DNA of 54,302 nt, taken from the NCBI GenBank assembly GCA_942491465.1, contig CALOBA010000041.1, forward strand, positions 1 to 54,302. The letters run 5' to 3'. The notes beneath the pieces are model-generated. The model ran no database searches. It saw only the letters and a list, made by a program, of their open reading frames with translations, and was not told the origin of the DNA. Each line of letters starts with the position of its first letter. Within the stretch, counting starts at the first letter, position 1. Positions 22,588 through 30,449 of the stretch are shown here, one piece after another. The position numbers and the translations under genes are program-made. Source of the stretch: CALOBA01 sp942491465. Lineage in GTDB: Bacteria > Pseudomonadota > Gammaproteobacteria > Chromatiales > Chromatiaceae.

Positions 22588-24969
22588 TCAGCTCCTCAAA
22601 CGTGCATCGCAGTCGCTGGCGAGCCGCGCGATGACGCGCTCCATCAACTCGGCCACCTCGTTCTCCGTTAGTGTCTGAGAAGATGCCTGTAAAATCAATC
22701 CCAAAGCGAGACTTTTTCGGCCGATTTCGATGTTCTCGCCCTGGTAGCGGTCGAACAAGATCAATTCTCGGAGCAGCGCCCCGGCGGCGGCCCGGATGCT
22801 GTCGGCGACGGCGGCATAGGGCAGCTCGGCATCGACGACGATGGCGATATCGCGGCGGATGGAGGGGAACTTCGACAGCGGCTCGAAGCGCGGCTTGCGG
22901 CCGTCGGCCAGTGCGCTGAGCGCCAGCTCGAACAGATAGCAGCCGGGGGCGATGTCGAAGCGCTTGGCCAGGCGCGGGTGCAGCATGCCGATGCGGCCGA
23001 CCCTGCGGCCGTCGCGGTGCAGCGCTGCGCTCTGCCCGGGGTGCAGCGACGGATGGGCGGCGGGGGTCAGCGTATAGGCATCGGCGCAGCCGGTCAGGGC
23101 GAGGATGGCCTCGACGTCGGCCTTGATGTCGTAGAAGTCCAACGCGCGGCCGGCCTCGCCCCATTGCTCCGGCAGCGCGGCGCCGGCGGCCAGGCCGGCG
23201 AGCATCTCTTCCTGGTGCAGGCGGCCGTCCGCGTCGAGGCGGAAGCGCAGTCCGCTCTCGAACAGCCGCAGCCGCGGCTGCTGGCGCGCGAGGTTCTGCC
23301 TGGCCGCCTGGATCAGGCCCGGCCAGAGCCCGGTACGCATGACGCCGAGGTCGGCGGAGATGGGGTTGGCCAGCGCCAGCGCCGGGGCATCGGGCTGGAT
23401 CTCGGCCTGGAACTCCGCATTGACGAAGCTGTAGGTGACGACCTCGTGCCAGCCGCGGGCGACCAGGGTGCGGCGGGCGCGATCCAGGTCGAAGGCCGTC
23501 TCCAGCGGTGCGCGGGTGGTGGCCGCGGATTGGGCGTGGGTGATCGGGATATTGTCGTAGCCGTAGACGCGGCCGATCTCGGCGATCAGGTCCACCTCCA
23601 GCTGGCAGTCGAAGCGGCTGCTCGGGGGGCGTACGATCCAGCCGTCGTCGGCGGGGGCGAGCTGCATGCCGAGGCGGCCGAGGATGTCCTCGACGGTGGC
23701 GTCGTCGGTCTCGATGCCGAGCACCTGGCCGATGCGCCGGCGGCGCAGGGCGAGCTGGGGCGGGCGCGGCAGCTTGGCCTCGACCTGGAGGTCGACCACG
23801 GGGCCGGGGGTGCCGCCGACGATGGCGAGCAGCAGCGCGGTGGCGCGCTCGATGGCCCGGGCCTGCAGGTCCGGGTCGACGCCGCGCTCGAAGCGGTGCG
23901 ACGAGTCGGTGTGCAGGCCGTAGCTGCGCGCCTTGCCGCTGATGGCGGTGGGCGCGAAGAAGGCGCTCTCGAGCAGGATGTCGGTGGTGCCGGCCTCCAC
24001 GCCGGTCTCGGCGCCGCCCATGATGCCGGCCAGCGCCACCGGGCCGCGGGCATCGGCGATGACCAGGGTGTCGGCGCGCAGCCGGATCTCGTCGCCGTTG
24101 AGCAGCGCCAGGGACTCGCCGTCGGCGGCCATGCGCACGTTGATGGCACCGTCGAGCCGCGCGGTGTCGAAGGCGTGCAGCGGCTGGCCGAGTTCCAGCA
24201 GGACATAGTTGGTGACGTCCACCACCGGGCTGATGGGGCGCAGGCCGCTGCGGCGCAGGCGCTCGCACATCCACAGCGGGGTCTCGGCGTCGGGGTCGAT
24301 CCCCTGCACGACGCGACACACGTAGCGCGGACAGGCATCCTCGGCGATCAGCTCCACCTGCCAGCGCTCATCGCCGACGGGGGGCACCTCGGCCATGGCC
24401 GGCCCGGTCACCGGGACGCGGTTGAGCACGCCGATGTCGCGGGCCACGCCGGCGATGCTCAGGCAGTCGGCGCGGTCCGGGGTCAGGTCCAGCTCGATGG
24501 TCTGATCGTCCAGGGCCAGGTAGTCGCGCAGGTCGTTGCCCACCGGGGCGCCGGCGGGCAGCGGCATGATGCCGTCGGATTGCTCGGCCAGACCCAGCTC
24601 GGCGGCGGAGCAGATCATGCCGGCGGATTCGACCCCGCGCAGCTTGGCGCGCTTGATCTTGAAGCCGCCCGGCAGTTCGGCGCCGATCATGGCCACCGGC
24701 ACGCGCATCCCGGCGGCGACATTGGCGGCGCCGCAGATGATCGAGAGCGGCGCGTCTTGTCCCGCGTCGACGCTGCACAGGCGCAGCTTGTCGGCGTTGG
24801 GGTGCGGCGCTAGCGTCTGCACGTGGCCGACGACGACGCCCGAGAACGCCGGCGCCACCGGCGCGACGGCGTCGACCTCGAGGCCGGACATACTGAGCTG
24901 GGCCGCCAGGGCCTCGGTTCCGATGGGTGGGTCGACCCACTCCCGTAGCCATGCCTCACTGAATCGCAT
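22588..24969 (-). CDS. pheT: Phenylalanyl-tRNA synthetase beta subunit
   Basis: A 793-aa beta chain of the (alpha-beta)2 enzyme that charges tRNA-Phe. It starts MRFSEAWLREWVDPPIGTE and has the EMAP-like tRNA-binding fold (VVGHVQTLAPHPNADKLRLC), the B3/B4 editing region, B5, the catalytic-like core, and a C-terminal anticodon-binding domain (KFPSIRRDIAIVVD). Length is typical (E. coli 795). It is separated from pheS by an unusually long 214 bp carrying a palindromic insert. Confidence 0.97.
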   Translation of the reverse strand: MRFSEAWLREWVDPPIGTEALAAQLSMSGLEVDAVAPVAPAFSGVVVGHVQTLAPHPNADKLRLCSVDAGQDAPLSIICGAANVAAGMRVPVAMIGAELPGGFKIKRAKLRGVESAGMICSAAELGLAEQSDGIMPLPAGAPVGNDLRDYLALDDQTIELDLTPDRADCLSIAGVARDIGVLNRVPVTGPAMAEVPPVGDERWQVELIAEDACPRYVCRVVQGIDPDAETPLWMCERLRRSGLRPISPVVDVTNYVLLELGQPLHAFDTARLDGAINVRMAADGESLALLNGDEIRLRADTLVIADARGPVALAGIMGGAETGVEAGTTDILLESAFFAPTAISGKARSYGLHTDSSHRFERGVDPDLQARAIERATALLLAIVGGTPGPVVDLQVEAKLPRPPQLALRRRRIGQVLGIETDDATVEDILGRLGMQLAPADDGWIVRPPSSRFDCQLEVDLIAEIGRVYGYDNIPITHAQSAATTRAPLETAFDLDRARRTLVARGWHEVVTYSFVNAEFQAEIQPDAPALALANPISADLGVMRTGLWPGLIQAARQNLARQQPRLRLFESGLRFRLDADGRLHQEEMLAGLAAGAALPEQWGEAGRALDFYDIKADVEAILALTGCADAYTLTPAAHPSLHPGQSAALHRDGRRVGRIGMLHPRLAKRFDIAPGCYLFELALSALADGRKPRFEPLSKFPSIRRDIAIVVDAELPYAAVADSIRAAAGALLRELILFDRYQGENIEIGRKSLALGLILQASSQTLTENEVAELMERVIARLASDCDARLRS

Positions 24970-25030
24970 TGGTTGCGTGTCTCAATTTGGTTGGAGCGCC
25001 CCGCGTCGGCGGGCGTGAATTTGGGCTGGG

Positions 25031-25105
25031 GAAGACGAAGCGCAGCGGCGCGGAGCCGCGCAGGGCTCGCAGCGCGTCAATGCCGGTCATTCAAGCTTCG
25101 TCTTC
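25031..25105. repeat. Palindromic insert between pheS and pheT
   Basis: GAAGACGAAGC (25031-25041) and GCTTCGTCTTC (25095-25105) are exact inverted copies enclosing 53 bp of GC-rich sequence with smaller inverted pairs. pheS and pheT are normally a few bases apart, so this is likely an inserted repeat that the operon tolerates. Confidence 0.6.
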
Positions 25106-25183
25106 TCTGCGCATGCTTTAGGTCTCTGCGGTTGCCGGATAGGGGCAGGGGCCTCGAACCGACGGGTGATCGATGGCCATCGC

Positions 25184-26218
25184 CTAGGCGAACTGGCGCA
25201 GAAAACGCAGATCGTTCTCGAAGAACAGCCGCAGGTCGTCGATGCCGTAGCGCAGCATGGCGAGGCGCTCGACGCCCATGCCGAAGGCGTAGCCGAGCCA
25301 GCGTTCGGTGTCGATGCCGACATGATTGAACACCGCCGGATGGATCATGCCGCAGCCCAGCACCTCCAGCCAGCCGGTCTGCTTGCAGACTCGGCAGCCG
25401 CTGCCGCCGCACTTGACGCACTGCACGTCCACCTCCGCCGACGGCTCGGTGAACGGGAAGTAGGACGGGCGGAAGCGAAGCTTGAGGTCTTCCTGCTCGA
25501 AGAAGTTGCGCAGGAAGTCGTAGAGCACGCCCTTGAGATCGGCGAAGGTCGCCTGCTCGTCCACCAGGAAGCCCTCGACCTGATGGAACATCGGCGTGTG
25601 GGTCAGGTCCGAGTCGCAGCGGTAGACCCGCCCCGGGGCGATGATCCTCAGCGGCGGCGGGCTCTGTTCCATGACCCGGATCTGCACCGGCGAGGTGTGC
25701 GTGCGCAGCAGCCGGCCGTCCGGGAAGTAGAAGGTGTCGTGCATCGCCCGCGCCGGGTGATGGGCGGGGATGTTGAGGGCCTCGAAGTTGTGGTAGTCGT
25801 CCTCCACCTCCGGGCCTTCCTCGACGCTGAAGCCGGCGTTGGCGAAGAGCTCCTCGATGCGCTGCAGGGTGCGGGTGACCGGGTGCAGGCCGCCGGTGGA
25901 CTGGCCGCGACCGGGCAGCGTGACATCGATGCGCTCGGCGGCGAGCTGCGCCTCCATGGCGGTGGCCTCCAGGGTCGCCTGGCGGGTCTCGATGGCCTGC
26001 TGTACCTCGGCCTTGGCGGCGTTGATGGCCTGTCCGGCCGCCGGGCGCGCCTCTTTCGGCAGACCACCGAGGGCCTTGAGCTGGGCCGTCAGCAGTCCGC
26101 TCTTGCCGAGGTAGCGCACCCGCACCTGGTCGAGGGCGACGACGTCTTCGGCAGTGGCGATGGCTTGTGCGGCCTCGGCCTGCAGGGCCTCAAGGGGGGA
26201 TGCGGGATGCTCGCCCAT
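25184..26218 (-). CDS. pheS: Phenylalanyl-tRNA synthetase alpha subunit
   Basis: A 344-aa class II synthetase alpha chain. An N-terminal coiled coil (SPLEALQAEAAQAIATAED onward) binds tRNA. The catalytic core has HPVTRTLQRIEELF, ALNIPAHHPARAMHDTFYF (motif 2 region), MFHQVEGFLVDE, and motif 3 GYAFGMGVERLAMLRYGIDD. A four-cysteine-like loop VKCGGSGCRVCKQTGW precedes WLEVLGCGMIHP. ATG at 26218 gives the normal length. Confidence 0.97.
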   Translation of the reverse strand: MGEHPASPLEALQAEAAQAIATAEDVVALDQVRVRYLGKSGLLTAQLKALGGLPKEARPAAGQAINAAKAEVQQAIETRQATLEATAMEAQLAAERIDVTLPGRGQSTGGLHPVTRTLQRIEELFANAGFSVEEGPEVEDDYHNFEALNIPAHHPARAMHDTFYFPDGRLLRTHTSPVQIRVMEQSPPPLRIIAPGRVYRCDSDLTHTPMFHQVEGFLVDEQATFADLKGVLYDFLRNFFEQEDLKLRFRPSYFPFTEPSAEVDVQCVKCGGSGCRVCKQTGWLEVLGCGMIHPAVFNHVGIDTERWLGYAFGMGVERLAMLRYGIDDLRLFFENDLRFLRQFA

Positions 26219-26309
26219 GGGAGATGTCGACTCCGGTCGGGTGTCTGAATCGGGCGCTGATCGGCGGCTGTCGTCGACAGCGCGGGCTCAACGCAAGGGG
26301 TGCTGCTCC

Positions 26310-26348
26310 CTCGCCAACCCGCCGCGAGCGACGCGGCGGGTCGGCGAG
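26310..26348 (-). promoter_or_regulatory. Strong hairpin between rplT and pheS
   Basis: Arms 26310-26326 and 26332-26348 pair over 17 bp in the minus-strand RNA (one G-U), with a 5-nt loop. E. coli has a Phe-rich leader peptide and attenuator in this gap. Here I find no Phe codon run and no U-run, so processing or partial termination is more likely than leader-peptide attenuation. A 12-bp palindrome CCGACCGGTCGG lies at 26364-26375. Confidence 0.5.
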
Positions 26349-26390
26349 CGGTCGCTATACCGCCCGACCGGTCGGTGGGGCGGCGCCGGC

Positions 26391-26753
26391 TCAGGCCGCC
26401 TCGAGGGCGGACTTCGCCTGCTCGGCCAAGGTCGCAAACGCAGGCTCGTCATGATAGGCCAGGTCGGCAAGCATCTTGCGGTCGACCTCGATACCGGCCT
26501 TGTGCAGGCCGTTCATCATGCGGCTGTAGGACAGGCCGTTCATCCGCGCGGCGGCGTTGATGCGGCTGATCCACAGGGTGCGGAACTGGCGCTTGCGCTG
26601 GCGGCGGTCGCGATACGCATACTGGCCGGCCTTGATGACGGCCTGCTTGGCGACGCGATAGACCTTGCGCCGGGCACCGTAATAGCCCTTGGCCTCTTTC
26701 AGGATCTTCTTATGGCGGGCGCGTGCGGTTACACCGCGTTTAACTCGTGGCAT
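26391..26753 (-). CDS. rplT: 50S ribosomal protein L20
   Basis: A 120-aa L20, beginning MPRVKRGVTARARHKKILK with the basic N-terminal extension that threads through 23S rRNA. GYYGARRKVYRVAKQAVIKAGQ, RDRRQRKRQFRTLWISRINA and GLSYSRMMNGL follow. L20 is an early assembly protein, and in E. coli it represses its own operon. Standard length and position after rpmI. Confidence 0.98.
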   Translation of the reverse strand: MPRVKRGVTARARHKKILKEAKGYYGARRKVYRVAKQAVIKAGQYAYRDRRQRKRQFRTLWISRINAAARMNGLSYSRMMNGLHKAGIEVDRKMLADLAYHDEPAFATLAEQAKSALEAA

Positions 26754-26828
26754 GGGGGTAGTCCGTCTCGTTCAGGTGAAAGCGGGTTGCGACCGCCGCC
26801 TGCGGGGCGGTCGCGGCGTGAGCGGCGC

Positions 26829-27026
26829 TCAGCAGTAGGGCATCAGCCTACGTGCTGCGCGCTCGTCGGCCTTGTGCAGCCGGTGTGTGCCGCGCAGGTG
26901 GCGCTTCCGCTTCGTCGACTTCTTGGTCAGGATGTGGCGCCGGTGCGAGGCATGGCGCTTGAACGATCCGGATGCAGTCCGCGTGAACCGCTTGGCGGCC
27001 CCGCGATTGGTCTTCATTTTGGGCAT
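26829..27026 (-). CDS. rpmI: 50S ribosomal protein L35
   Basis: A 65-aa L35, MPKMKTNRGAAKRFTRTASG at the N-terminus and HILTKKSTKRKRHLRGTHRL in the middle, both diagnostic. A GGAG site precedes the ATG. It sits between infC and rplT, as in most bacteria. Confidence 0.98.
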   Translation of the reverse strand: MPKMKTNRGAAKRFTRTASGSFKRHASHRRHILTKKSTKRKRHLRGTHRLHKADERAARRLMPYC

Positions 27027-27159
27027 TTTTTTCTCCGTTTACTGCCGGCACAGGCCGGTCTTGGTTGGATGCGATACGCCGGGAGCCCGTTGCCTCGGGA
27101 ATCGCTGATTTCTTGTTGTCCTGCCGATCGCCGCTCGATGCCGGAGCGGCGCGTCCGCG

Positions 27160-27678
27160 CTAGTGCTTCTTCGGACCCAGGACCATGATCATCTGCCGAC
27201 CCTCCATCTGCGGCTGCTGCTCCACCGCGCTCAGCTCGGCCAAATCGACCTCGACGCGTCGCAGCAGCTTGAGACCGAGCTCGCGGTGGGCATGCTCGCG
27301 ACCGCGGAAGCGCATGGTCACCTTGGCCTTGTCGCCGTCCTCGAGGAAGCGCTTGAGGTTACGCAGCTTGACCTGGTAGTCGCCCTCGTCCGTGCCGGGG
27401 CGGAACTTGACCTCTTTGACCTGTACCTGCTTCTGCTTCTTGCGCTGCTCGGACTTCTTCTTCTTTTGATCGAACAAGAACCGTCCGAAATCCATCAGCC
27501 GGCAGACCGGGGGCTGGGCGTTGGGGTCGATCTCAACCAGATCCAGGCTGGCTTCAGTCGCCTTCGCCTGGGCCATTTGCCGATCCATGACGCCGACCTG
27601 TTGGCCCTCGGCGTCGATCAGTCGTACTTGCGGGACCGAGATCTCCTCATTGACCCGGTTACGTTTTGGTGCAGCGAT
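27160..27678 (-). CDS. infC: Translation initiation factor IF-3, probable AUC start
   Basis: IF-3 N-domain (RNRVNEEISVPQVRLIDAEG), lysine-rich linker (DQKKKKSEQRKKQKQVQVKE) and C-domain (FRPGTDEGDYQVKLRNLKRF, QMIMVLGPKK). No ATG or GTG fits the family's start. GGAGG lies at 27692-27688, 9 nt before ATC at 27678-27676, followed by Ala-Ala-Pro-Lys-Arg-Asn-Arg, matching the normal N-terminus. An in-frame GTG at 27702 would put this ribosome site inside the gene. IF-3 uses rare AUU/AUC starts because it rejects them, giving autoregulation. Predicted 172 aa. Confidence 0.9.
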   Translation of the reverse strand: MAAPKRNRVNEEISVPQVRLIDAEGQQVGVMDRQMAQAKATEASLDLVEIDPNAQPPVCRLMDFGRFLFDQKKKKSEQRKKQKQVQVKEVKFRPGTDEGDYQVKLRNLKRFLEDGDKAKVTMRFRGREHAHRELGLKLLRRVEVDLAELSAVEQQPQMEGRQMIMVLGPKKH

Positions 27679-27692
27679 AGCAGGCTTCCTCC
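27676..27692 (-). promoter_or_regulatory. infC ribosome site with AUC start
   Basis: GGAGG (27692-27688), a 9-nt spacer and ATC (27678-27676). A strong Shine-Dalgarno paired with a non-canonical start is the hallmark of IF-3 autocontrol. Confidence 0.75.
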
Positions 27693-27902
27693 AAAGAAAC
27701 ACACAGCATAAGCCGGGCGGAGACGGTGGGTGGGAGGTGGCGCGTCACTGCCAGGCCCATCACCGGTCGTGCCGGCGGACAAAGGTCGAGCGCCCGAGGG
27801 ATGCGGCTGCCGCGTCGGCAGGGCGACCCCGGTCGGGTCGATCAATTACGAGACTACACGTCGGCAAGGTGGCCAGCGAGCGGTTCATCGCGACGCCATC
27901 GG

Positions 27903-29819
27903 CTAAGCCCTTCGCGCGACCACATCGGCGGCGAGCTGCTCGCAGAAGGCTTCGACATCCATGACGCCGAGGTCTTGACCCCTGCGGTCGCGCAAGGCGA
28001 TCTGCCGGGCTTCCACCTCGCGGTCCCCCACCACCAGCAGGTAGGGCACCTTGGCCAGCGTGTGCTCGCGGATTTTAAAGCCGATCTTTTCGTTTCTCAA
28101 GTCGGCATCGACGCGGAATCCTTTGCTCCGCAATGTCTTAGTGATCTGCTGTACATACTCGGCCTGGCGGTCGGTGATATTCAGCACCACCGCCTGCACC
28201 GGCGACAGCCAGATCGGCAGTGCGCCGGCATAGTGCTCGATCAGGATGCCGATAAAGCGCTCCACGGAGCCGAGGACGGCGCGGTGGATCATCACCGGCA
28301 CCTGTTTGCCGTTGTCCTCGGCGATGTAGTAGGCGCCGAGCCGGCCCGGCATCGAGAAGTCGACCTGAATGGTGCCGCACTGCCAGGCGCGGCCGATGCT
28401 GTCGTGCAGTGTGAACTCGATCTTCGGGCCATAGAAGGCGCCCTCGCCGGGCTGCACGCGGAACTCCAGGTCCTTGCCGCGCAGGGACTGATCCAGCGCC
28501 GCCTCGCCCTTGTCCCAGAGATCGTCGCTGCCGACGCGCTGCTCCGGGCGCAGCGACAGGGCCAGGGTCAGGTCGGTGAAGCCGAAGTCGCGATAGGTCT
28601 CGAAGACCATGTCGATGAGCGTGGCGACCTCGGTCTGCAGCTGGTCCTCGGTGCAGAAGACGTGGGCGTCGTCCTGGGTAAAGCGGCGCGCGCGCATCAG
28701 CCCGTGCAGCGTGCCGGATTGCTCGTTGCGGTGCACGACGCCGAACTCGGCCATGCGCAGCGGCAGGTCGCGATAGCTCTTCAGACCCTGGTTGAAGATC
28801 TGGATGTGGCCGGGGCAGTTCATCGGCTTGATGGCGAAGTCACGCTCATCCAGATGCGTTGTGAACATGCCGCCGGCGAATTTGTCCCAGTGTCCGGAGC
28901 GCTCCCACAGCGAGCGGTCGAGGACCTGCGGGGTCTCGACCTCTTCGTAGCCGTACTCGGCCAGCTTCTCGCGCATGTACTGCTCGGCCAGCCGGTAGAC
29001 GATGCGGCCCTTATGGTGCCAGAAGGCCATGCCCGGGGCCTCGTCCTGGAAGTGGAACAGGTCGAGTTGCTTACCCAAGCGGCGATGATCGCGCTTTTCG
29101 GCCTCTTCCAGCCGGGTCAGGTAGGCCTTCAGTTCCTTCTTGTCCCGCCAGGCCGTGCCGTAGATGCGCTGCAGCATGGCGTTGCGGGCATCGCCGCGCC
29201 AGTAGGCGCCGGCCACCTTGGTCAGCTTGAAGCCGTTGCCCAGCTTGCCGGTGGAGGGCAGGTGCGGGCCGCGGCAGACGTCGAACCAGTCGCCCTGGCG
29301 GTAGATCGAGACCTCTTCGCCTTCCGGGATGATGTCTTCGATGATCTGGACCTTGTAGGCCTCGCCCAGCTCGGCGAAGGTCTGCTTGGCCTGATCGCGG
29401 TCCCAGACCTCGCGCGTCAGCGGCAGATCGCGCTTGACGATCTCATGCATGCGCTTTTCGATGGCGGCGAGATCGTCGGGGGTGAAGGGCTCGTCGCGGG
29501 CGAAATCGTAGTAGAAGCCGTTGTCGATCGCCGGGCCGATGGTGACCTGGGTGCCGGGATAGAGCTCCTGCACGGCCTGGGCCATCACATGGGCGGCATC
29601 GTGGCGCAGCAGCTCCAGCGCGTCGTCGTCCCGGCGGGTGACGATGGCCAGCTCGGCGTCGGCATCGATGGTGTGCGAGAGATCGACCATCCGGCCGTCG
29701 ACGCGACCGGCGAGGGCCGCCTTGGCTAGGCCGGGGCCGATATCGGCGGCCACGTCGCCGACGCTCACGGGGGCGTCGAACTGCCGTTGGGAGCCGTCCG
29801 GGAGGGTAATTAGGGGCAT
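27903..29819 (-). CDS. thrS: Threonyl-tRNA synthetase
   Basis: A 638-aa class II synthetase with four parts. It has a TGS domain (MPLITLPDGSQRQFDAPVSV), an editing domain with HDAAHVMAQAV (HxxxH motif) and VCRGPHLPSTGKL, a catalytic core (MKPMNCPGHIQIF, RNEQSGTLHGLMRARRFTQDD), and an anticodon domain (VAKVPYLLVVGDREVE-like end). Length equals that of E. coli ThrRS (642). About 200 bp separates it from infC; this gap contains the infC ribosome site and no other clear signal. Confidence 0.98.
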   Translation of the reverse strand: MPLITLPDGSQRQFDAPVSVGDVAADIGPGLAKAALAGRVDGRMVDLSHTIDADAELAIVTRRDDDALELLRHDAAHVMAQAVQELYPGTQVTIGPAIDNGFYYDFARDEPFTPDDLAAIEKRMHEIVKRDLPLTREVWDRDQAKQTFAELGEAYKVQIIEDIIPEGEEVSIYRQGDWFDVCRGPHLPSTGKLGNGFKLTKVAGAYWRGDARNAMLQRIYGTAWRDKKELKAYLTRLEEAEKRDHRRLGKQLDLFHFQDEAPGMAFWHHKGRIVYRLAEQYMREKLAEYGYEEVETPQVLDRSLWERSGHWDKFAGGMFTTHLDERDFAIKPMNCPGHIQIFNQGLKSYRDLPLRMAEFGVVHRNEQSGTLHGLMRARRFTQDDAHVFCTEDQLQTEVATLIDMVFETYRDFGFTDLTLALSLRPEQRVGSDDLWDKGEAALDQSLRGKDLEFRVQPGEGAFYGPKIEFTLHDSIGRAWQCGTIQVDFSMPGRLGAYYIAEDNGKQVPVMIHRAVLGSVERFIGILIEHYAGALPIWLSPVQAVVLNITDRQAEYVQQITKTLRSKGFRVDADLRNEKIGFKIREHTLAKVPYLLVVGDREVEARQIALRDRRGQDLGVMDVEAFCEQLAADVVARRA

Positions 29820-29925
29820 GACTGTTAGGTACCTGCGCTCAGTGGTGATCGATACGAGGGATCACATGGACATGCATGCGACATCGGTCGGGCGGGTGCC
29901 CAACGGCGGGTGCTCAGAACAAGTA

Positions 29926-29991
29926 AAGGCCGCCAGCCTTCTCGTCCTCAGTCTCCGCGGCGGGGAGACGAGACGGATGGCTAGCGGCCTT
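29926..29991 (-). terminator. Long inverted repeat downstream of tRNA-Val
   Basis: AAGGCCGCCAGCC (29926-29938) and GGCTAGCGGCCTT (29979-29991) are inverted copies with one mismatch. They enclose a second stem GTCTCC/GGAGAC (29951-29956, 29964-29969). Seven bases past the tRNA 3' end, this could end or stabilise the tRNA transcript; only a weak U-rich tail follows. Confidence 0.5.
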
Positions 29992-29997
29992 CGCAAT

Positions 29998-30074
29998 TGG
30001 TAGGCGCGATTGGACTCGAACCAACGACCCCCACCATGTCAAGGTGGTGCTCTAACCAGCTGAGCTACGCGCCT
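29998..30074 (-). tRNA. tRNA-Val(GAC)
   Basis: A complete 77-nt cloverleaf including the encoded CCA. It has a 7-bp acceptor stem (AGGCGCG/CGCGCCT), a D arm GCTC...GAGC, an anticodon stem CCACC/GGTGG with loop TTGACAT and so anticodon GAC, a T arm with TTCGAGT, and discriminator A. It reads Val codons GUC and GUU. Confidence 0.97.
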
Positions 30075-30087
30075 GTCGAAGCCGCAC

Positions 30088-30116
30088 AGAATACAGACCA
30101 CGGATGTGCTTTGCAA
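30088..30116 (-). promoter_or_regulatory. Sigma-70 promoter of tRNA-Val
   Basis: Minus strand: -35 TTGCAA (30116-30111), a 17-bp spacer and -10 TATTCT (30093-30088), about 13 bp upstream of the tRNA 5' end. Box quality and spacing are good. Confidence 0.7.
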
Positions 30117-30449
30117 CCCCCTGCCGGCCGCTGCCGGTGGGTCGTCCTGTGCGCGGCCGCAAGCGCTCATCCTCGGGCCCAGCGCCTGGCCGATGAGCCA
30201 CCGAGTCGAGCACCACCCCGGTGCCAAAACCCCCGAAGCCCGCGTGGCGCGACTGCCGCACACCTTATAATTTGGACGACATCAGGCCGCCGGGGGCGAT
30301 CCTGTCGTCCGTCGGACGCTGACCACTGAAACGTCGGCGCCTGGGCAAGGGGTTCGGGTTGGGAGCTATGCAACGGGAGAATAACGGCAGTTCGCGCCGA
30401 GGCCGACAGGATGCGGGCAATGTCCACCAGAGGATGCGAAAGGCAACGC
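30117..30449. other. Intergenic between tRNA-Val promoter and defence island
   Basis: No gene supported. TTATAAT at about 30266 is an isolated AT-rich spot. The rest is GC-rich without convincing coding or hairpins. Confidence 0.4.

Noticed and set aside
22978..24813. A 611-residue plus-strand open frame
   Set aside because: Antisense to pheT; Gly/Val/Asp-rich shadow with no motifs.
26219..26390. Phe-rich leader peptide (pheM) before pheS
   Set aside because: No TTC/TTT run in any frame of the gap on the minus strand.
27726..29729. A 667-residue plus-strand open frame
   Set aside because: Antisense to thrS, which is unambiguous.
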